Positions 58,530 through 64,000 of a DNA stretch of 64,000 nucleotides are shown here, in pieces. The DNA is from Adiantum capillus-veneris. Its lineage: Eukaryota; Streptophyta; Polypodiopsida; Polypodiales; Pteridaceae. The notes under the pieces are model-generated. The model was not told where the DNA came from, did no database searches, and worked only from the letters and a program-made list of their open reading frames with translations. The translations under genes were made by a program, and so were the position numbers. Position 1 is the first letter of the stretch. The number at the start of each line of letters is the position of its first letter. The stretch covers positions 155,867,057 to 155,931,056 of the forward strand of contig CM043952.1 of assembly GCA_014529385.2 (NCBI GenBank), given 5' to 3'.

Positions 58530-58789
58530 AGAACAAATGACATGTTGAGCAAAAGTATCAAATGACATGTTGATATTGACGAGTCTTGATGCTATTAGTA
58601 CTTTCTCTGATGATATATAAATTTGGAGGACCAAATGCTATCAAGAAATTTAAGTTTTAGTAGCAATTGTGAGTGTAGCTTATAAACATCGCTAATAAAT
58701 CAACAAAATGAGAAAAAAGGTGATAGGTTGATGGTCTAAAATACTCTTGAAATTCCTTAGAATTGGCTTTACCTAGAGAATTTTCTATG

Positions 58790-58905
58790 TTTTGGTAATC
58801 TACGACAATCACTATATTTCTTATATTTCTATGAACACTAAATTCTAAGGAATATAGTGATTGTCATAGAAATATAGTGACCTACGACAATCACTATATT
58901 TCTGA
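58790..58905. repeat. Cluster of direct and inverted short repeats
   Basis: 'tacgacaatcactatatttct' type words occur at about 58800 and 58882, and the inverted form 'atatagtgattgtc' lies between at about 58852-58866. This could fold into a stem or be a small foldback remnant. Confidence 0.7.
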
Positions 58906-59785
58906 CGAGGAGGTGGTGTTGAGCTTCAAGCTCAAGTGAGGTTTCTAGAGATTTACAAGCTACTTACTTCGGGTGATTGCTTTTTTCCAAATCTTTGAAA
59001 GGACGCTTTCTTATCCGGTTTTAAAATCGTACAGACATACTCGCTCTACGTTTATTATATTCAGTCATTCACAAGAAATTCCTCGAATCTCTTAAGTCTA
59101 GAACCTTGGAATGCCGATTTACATTCTTACCCTTTAAAAGGGTTAGGACGGGTTTGAACGTAGGCTCGCTAGACTCCAACGTCCTGAGGGTATTCCCCTT
59201 AGCCGACCCACCATCCAGGTGGTCGTGTCTTCCACACTCAACTATAAGTATACACCAAACAGCTCGCAGTGTCCTCCTCATCTTGCTGTTGTCGCTTCCT
59301 ACCGTCCATAGATCTCAAGGCTTGTCCCCGACTATGTCGCCCTCCCTCCCCCATCGCAGGTCGCAGGACCTGCCCTTCCTCACCCGCGCACGCTGCTTGT
59401 GCAAGTGACGCCCTTGGCCTCGAGAGCATCTTCGTTCGATTATGCCTTGTTTTCCGGCCATTTTCTACAATTGGGTAGCCCCTACTGTTAAACTTTGAAC
59501 CTAAATTAACCTTGAACCAAATAAAAAGTGCCTTTCTACTTTCCATTTGAGGGATAATCCCACAGTCACCACCACTTAAGCACTTTCAAATAAATTTTTC
59601 TACTATAAAATTATAAAAACAATCGCTTTTCATCAAAATAAAATTTGGCAATGTGCTAAGTTTGGCATGACCTTTAGGCACCTACTAATAAAACTACCAT
59701 CGTGCATTGTACTTGCGTGGACAAGACTATGCATGTTTTGAGAGGAGGGGGTTCTATTAGAGATGAAGGAGAATCGTAATAATAC
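58906..59785. other. WRKY intron 2 region; no exon 3 found
   Basis: It follows the donor of the WRKY-domain intron. A GC-richer part (59130-59480) has a TATA-like 'ctataagtatac' near 59240 and could be a repeat or LTR piece. I see no sequence matching the C2H2 half of a WRKY domain. Confidence 0.45.
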
Positions 59786-60726
59786 CTGGGATAAGTATTG
59801 TGCTTGACTGCTTTTTGACCATATTTTCGCCATCGATATCCATCATCCAAAATGTCGGTCTCGCTACGCGTTTGCAATGCTACACAAGGTTCATGAGAGG
59901 CTTTCTTGGCTTTCTTTTTGGACCTCTTACCAATGCTGCTATCACAAAATTTCTCTTGTAAAGGCAAATCATTACAAAGTGCAGTTAGGTGTTTCTATAT
60001 TGTTCTACTATTTCAAGCTTGAATTGGGACAAAGGACGAATGAAAATTTACTTCTCGACTTAAAAAACAAGAGTATAACAAATCGACAGACTAATCTATC
60101 TCTACAATCTCGAAAAATAAAAATGTATAATTGAAGGATGGGTCTAACAAATGAAAAGCCTCATCGAAAGTGGAAAGTTTATTTCTTACAAGGTGGTAAC
60201 ATATCATATGCATTTAGAAGGGAAAAATTAAAAGGAGAGGAGCACATTACATTGTGGGAGCGGGGTCCGGCACCATCGTGGGAACGGGGCTTACAGTGCA
60301 GGAAGCCGTATTTGCTAATCCCTCTGATGTGTCGTCGGATGTGGGCGTGGGCGCGGGCGCAGCATCGGCGGCCAAGCGGACGAGCTGAGGGCTACCTGCA
60401 GGAGTGGCGCCATCACTAGTCAATATGCTTCGATGCGGATTATGAGAGCTGGTGCTGTTAAGATCGACGATGATGGGGAGACAATCGTAACTGGGGTTAT
60501 GTTGCAGCTCGATTTTGCTGCTGGGCGCATGGCCATGGTAGAGGTCTGGATTAGTTCTTCTGTTGCTGCAGTAATTATGATCGAGCTCGTGAACATTAGT
60601 AGGAGCAGGGCGCTGCAGCAGAGCAGCCGCTTCCTCGTCCGTCATGGATAGTAAACCTAAGAAGCTCGCGTCCGGTCGCTGCAATTCTTCCATTTGCAGC
60701 GAGCTGCTGCTGCTGCTCATGGCCAT
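59786..60726 (-). CDS. WRKY transcription factor, group IIc-like, exons 1 and 2
   Basis: A DNA-binding regulator acting in the nucleus on W-box (TTGAC) promoters. Exon 1 is 60726-60295 (144 codons, start MAMSSSS; in-frame stops lie upstream). The intron has GTAAGC donor at 60294 and an AG acceptor at 59953; both sides are phase 0. Exon 2 is 59952-59786, carrying a basic stretch (KRSKKKAKK, about residues 153-161, a likely nuclear signal) and the WRKY core: '[19 protein letters not shown]', with WRKYGQK at about 185-191, ending at 'TYPR'. The second donor splits the Arg codon (CCCAG|GTATTA), the conserved phase-2 intron of this family. The zinc-finger half (CX4-5C...HXH) should be in exon 3, which I cannot find in the window. 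'[20 protein letters not shown]' resembles WRKY75-like group IIc proteins. Exon 1 is Ser/Pro/Ala-rich. Confidence 0.85.
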
Positions 60727-61130
60727 GATCGCCGCCAGTATTAACGATGTCAAGCGGGCGAAGCTCTATCAGTAGCCTTGCTCAATGTCGATACTGCAGC
60801 AGGTGGTAAGGTCAATCAGAATTAATGATGGGGGACTGCTGCTACCCGGAACGGAAACCCTAGGAAGAGCAAGTGATCATCAAATGTTTCGCTCTCTCAG
60901 GAGGAAGCAAAGTTGCACCTAAGCACGTTATTCGCAGACCAAGACCTCTCGTGACCATCCCCCGCCTCCTCTCCCTCTCTCTTTTTTCTTTCGGCCCGTT
61001 TCCGTGACCCACACGGAAATCTATTTTCCTCAATGAAGTGGGTGACGTGCCCCATCAACCTTCTTCAATGTTGACCCCGCACTCCCTCTACTACCCGTTC
61101 ATCCCCATGACACACCAAGCCCTTAGGCTA
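60727..61130 (-). promoter_or_regulatory. Upstream region of the WRKY gene with W-box words
   Basis: Two TTGACC words lie upstream of the start codon: 60815-60810 on the - strand and 61071-61076 on the + strand. Many WRKY genes are controlled through such boxes (family knowledge). A pyrimidine-rich tract lies at 60960-60993. No clear TATA box was placed. Regulation by WRKY factors is inference. Confidence 0.35.
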
Positions 61131-61769
61131 GGCTGACCGTGATAGAGAGGGAAAAGGGTGTAGGTATGGCTGCTGGCATTCCTCCCGTGGGGAAAAAAGA
61201 ACTTTCATCCAAATGGGACTTCTCGCTTGAATTACAACCCCACAAAGAAGCCAAACTCTCGGAGGTGGTCACCCACCCAAGGGCCCTCCCTCTAAATCCG
61301 CCGATATACTTTTAAGCACAGATTACGGGCAAACGTTGCAAAAAACTGACATTTCGTGTATTTCTAACTAGCTAAAATTGCAAATTCCCGACTGGACTAT
61401 GCGCTTGCCTTGATGAAAACTAGTAAATTTCGAACAAAAAACTCGATAAATTTAAAGTGAGCTCCTTTTCTCTCTGGTTAGAAAAGTAGTTTGATGAATC
61501 GTGCTATGGGCCATGTAGCTTTATCTTGGATCTAGGGCAACTAGGCGATGCCTTGATATCATCCATTGGGTGGCATATGTGCCGTCAAAACATATTGTAC
61601 AAATTTTCCTCTGTCTTTTGTAAATCAAGTGCTTAGAGAAGTGCAAAAGCTGAGGGCCAGTTCAGACGTTGCGGCGGAAATGCTTCCCACTGAGGTGTCT
61701 AAACTGGGTGAGAAAAGCCTATTTGCTGCAACAAGTATCATCTTCCTCCGGGCCCTCCATTTTTCTTCC

Positions 61770-61770
<1 letters not shown>
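61131..61770. other. No gene recognised
   Basis: An open stretch of 83 codons (61566-61817) ends in poly-proline only because it runs into the poly-C tract; no family resemblance. Confidence 0.4.

Positions 61771-61803
<33 letters not shown>
61771..61803. repeat. Poly-C tract (33 C)
   Basis: An uninterrupted run of 33 C on the + strand, so poly-G on the other. Confidence 0.9.
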
Positions 61804-61805
<2 letters not shown>

Positions 61806-61919
61806 AAGAGCTGCTAGCCTCTCTCCACCTCTCTCTGTTTTTCGCTCATCTTCCTCCAGCACCGTTCAGACGAGGCGGTGGTAGACCCTGCAGAAAGCCT
61901 TTCTTCCTCCAGCCTGAGA

Positions 61920-62045
61920 GACCATGCGGGCTTGCCTGAACCACGTCTTATATATAAGGAGCCTTTCATTTACTAATGCCATTCACATTTTAGACCATGC
62001 AGGCTTGTTTGAACCAAGCCTTATGTATAAGGAGCCTTTCAATTA
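61920..62045. repeat. Tandem duplication of about 73 bp
   Basis: 'accatgcgggcttgcctgaa' (61921) and 'accatgcaggcttgtttgaa' (61994) start two related units that each end 'taaggagcctttca'. Each holds a TATA-like word. Confidence 0.8.
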
Positions 62046-62137
62046 CTTATCCCCCTCTCTAGTATCCTCTTGTATATGATATGCACACTTTAGACTTGGT
62101 CACTCAAGTGAGTGAACATAAAAGCTTAGACTTTGAA

Positions 62138-62139
<2 letters not shown>

Positions 62140-62178
<39 letters not shown>
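62140..62178. repeat. Poly-G tract (39 G)
   Basis: An uninterrupted run of 39 G on the + strand, about 340 bp from the poly-C tract and complementary to it. Confidence 0.9.
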
Positions 62179-62180
<2 letters not shown>

Positions 62181-62624
62181 ACTTTATAATCATGTTAATG
62201 GGAGAGGTTTTTCTTATTTTAACAAAGGTACATTAACAAGTGGACCTTTTTAATCCACTTCAAACAAGGTGATAAGGCACTAAGTTAAGTTAAGCGTTGA
62301 ATGAAAGTTATGAAAAGTAAGTTTAAAATATCAATTATATATACCATATATAAAGCAACTTAAAATTTTCAAGGAAGGAGAGACCTTCCATGTGTCACAT
62401 TATGCTTCATTTCAAAAGAGAACCTTTAGAAAACATTTCATCGAAAATGCAAAAGTAAAGGGTAAGTACAAGGATGGTAGAAAATGAAAAGAGGTACAAA
62501 GGAGTCTTGGCTATGGGAAGTCAAAAGACCTTAGTGCTCTATCTAAATTTATAATGGTTAAGCCTATAGTTTTTGGAAGGCCATTTCACTCTATCCCTCA
62601 ATTTCACATATGACCACTAACTAC

Positions 62625-62800
62625 TTTTATTATTGAAAATCATTTGAAGAGTGGTTTTCCTTTGCATTTTGAATGCTATAGAGAATGTTTGGCTTTCTAA
62701 AAATACTTTCAACTTTTATTTTTGAAAATCATTTGAAGGGTGGTTTTCCTTTACATTTTGAAGGCCATGGAGAATTTTTGGCTTTCTAAAACAATCCTTA
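62625..62800. repeat. Tandem duplication of about 90 bp
   Basis: 'gaaaatcatttgaagagtgg' (about 62634) recurs as 'gaaaatcatttgaagggtgg' (about 62723), each followed by 'ttttcctttgcattttgaa'-like and 'tttggctttctaaaa' sequence. Confidence 0.85.
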
Positions 62801-62994
62801 GAGGAGAGTTGGATTAGGGATACTTTCAATGTTTTCAAAGATGATTAAGATTTACCTTAAATGTTATTTTAGTTTTAAAATAATGAATGGCTCTTTTTAT
62901 TTCACATCATGACATGTCTTGACAACAATTACATTCTATTGTTTTAGAATGTTAAGGTGAAGCTTCACCTTGCATAATTCTAATAAATTCTATA

Positions 62995-63180
62995 AATACA
63001 TATATACACATTCACACACACATATATTTTTATTTATTTATTTATTTATATTTACACACACACACACACACGAGTCTAGTGCATAATTCTAGTAAATTAT
63101 ATAGATACATATATACACATTCACACACACACATATTTTTATTTATTTATTTATTTATATTTACACACACACACGAGTTT
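62995..63180. repeat. Tandem duplication rich in CA and TTTA words
   Basis: Two units of about 100 bp share 'atacatatatacacattcac', a (TTTA)n run, a (CA)n run and 'cacgagt'. The units start near 62996 and 63103. Confidence 0.85.
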
Positions 63181-64000
63181 AGTTTGCATGGAGCTTTTAT
63201 GTCGTAAATGATCATTGACCTCAATGTATTCGTCTACACTCAATTGTTTACACTAAATATTTCTATACTTATAGGTTTCCTCATCTTCAAATCTATAATT
63301 TAGAGATGGATTTCAAAATATGCAAGTGGGATTACACTAAATTGAGGATTTTTCAAGCATTTGGCTATACCATACCTTTTTTTCAAACATTTTTGGGGCA
63401 AATTTACTATATTTTAAAGTTTTTGCAGATTCTCTAAACATCACTTTGTAGATTCTCTAAACATTAATTTATGTTCTCTAACCTTCGTAGTTTCTTTTTT
63501 TTTAATAATGCTCTTAAGAGCTTGATTTAAATTAACTTAAAATGAATACATGTAGACCTTGGTATATCCTTTGCACATGGGTCTCCAACCAATACAACAT
63601 ATGCACATTGTGACCCAAAACATACCCGAACATTTTCCCAAGTACACTATAGTTCTATCAAGGACCTATCTTCTTCTTCTTGGCAAGCCACTTCCTCCTG
63701 CTTGATAAAAGCCATTCGCAATTAGAAATAAATCTCAAAAAATGTACATGGGATTATAGTATACCTAAGTTTTTTCCTCCAATCTTTGTGGGTGTCATAA
63801 CATTCAAATTAAATCTTACAAGTGTGGCACTTCCTATGGATGGAGGGGGGTAGAGAGAGAGAGAGAGAGAGAGAGATACCCTTTTCTTGGCACCCAATCC
63901 ACTCTCTTTATTTATTTGCCTTGGTCTCTCCGTCCCCCCATTCCCTTTTCCAAGCCCTTTCCTTATGTCACGTAGAAAGGGCCTCCAAGGTGCACTAGAT
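63181..64000. other. No gene recognised; possible LINE-tail repeat and (GA)n
   Basis: A T-rich start near 63490 followed by 'gctcttaagagcttga' and 'gcatatcctttgcac'-like words resembles the tail region near 51165-51235, so it may be another LINE tail on the - strand. A (GA)n run lies at about 63852-63876. Confidence 0.35.

Noticed and set aside
59069..59546. Overlapping open frames on both strands near the WRKY gene
   Set aside because: GC-rich local composition explains them; none continues the WRKY domain or matches a family.
59674..59785. Open frame running on from the WRKY core past 'TYPR'
   Set aside because: It reads into the intron after a good GT donor at the conserved position; the residues following do not match the WRKY zinc finger.
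61566..61817. Open frame ending in poly-proline
   Set aside because: The proline run comes from the poly-C tract and the N-terminal part has no family resemblance.

Overview
The window is nuclear DNA of a land plant with a large, retrotransposon-rich genome. The evidence is a plant-specific WRKY transcription-factor gene with the conserved intron inside its WRKY domain, Ty3/gypsy chromoviruses, a non-chromoviral Ty3/gypsy element with a tRNA-Asp-type primer site, Ty1/copia elements, an L1-type LINE and many microsatellites. I cannot name the species. A fern or another plant with a large genome would fit, but that is inference.

Layout. Positions 1-5913 hold the decayed 3' part of a Ty1/copia element (integrase, RT, RNase H, putative 3' LTR), + strand. 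Positions 6559 to about 9560 hold a decayed chromovirus integrase/chromodomain tail and its probable 3' LTR. Positions 10506-50778 are one giant Ty3/gypsy element on the - strand, flanked by the 5-bp target duplication GGAAC. Three younger elements are nested inside it, each with its own 5-bp duplication: a compact non-autonomous copia element (17513-21468, TTAGT), a chromovirus (23564-31165, TAGTC) and a second chromovirus (37695-46578, CAAAG). Removing them leaves an original element of roughly 19.8 kb. Positions 50784-55645 hold LINE remnants. Positions 55646-59785 are AT-rich with no recognised gene. The only host gene seen is a group IIc-like WRKY gene on the - strand (exons 1 and 2 at 60726-59786), whose zinc-finger exon I could not find. 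Positions 60727-64000 hold its upstream region and low-complexity tandem repeats.

The giant host element is the most interesting object. In its own sense (right to left) the order is: 5' LTR; abutting tRNA-Asp-like primer site; leader with repeated 24-bp palindromes; Gag with an N-terminal extension; zinc knuckles; protease 1; RT; RNase H; two tandem H2C2 zinc-binding domains; integrase core and C-terminus; a second retropepsin-like domain; an internal polypurine tract; an AT-rich spacer with TATA-like boxes; a second array of the same palindromes on a regular 285-286 bp period; a ~3.5-kb accessory reading frame with a long coiled coil; a second copy of the identical 15-nt polypurine tract; and the 3' LTR. 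It therefore looks like two modules, each with palindrome-repeat leader, ORF and polypurine tract, inside one pair of LTRs. All large frames of this element carry stops or frameshifts, so this copy is dead, but the architecture is readable.
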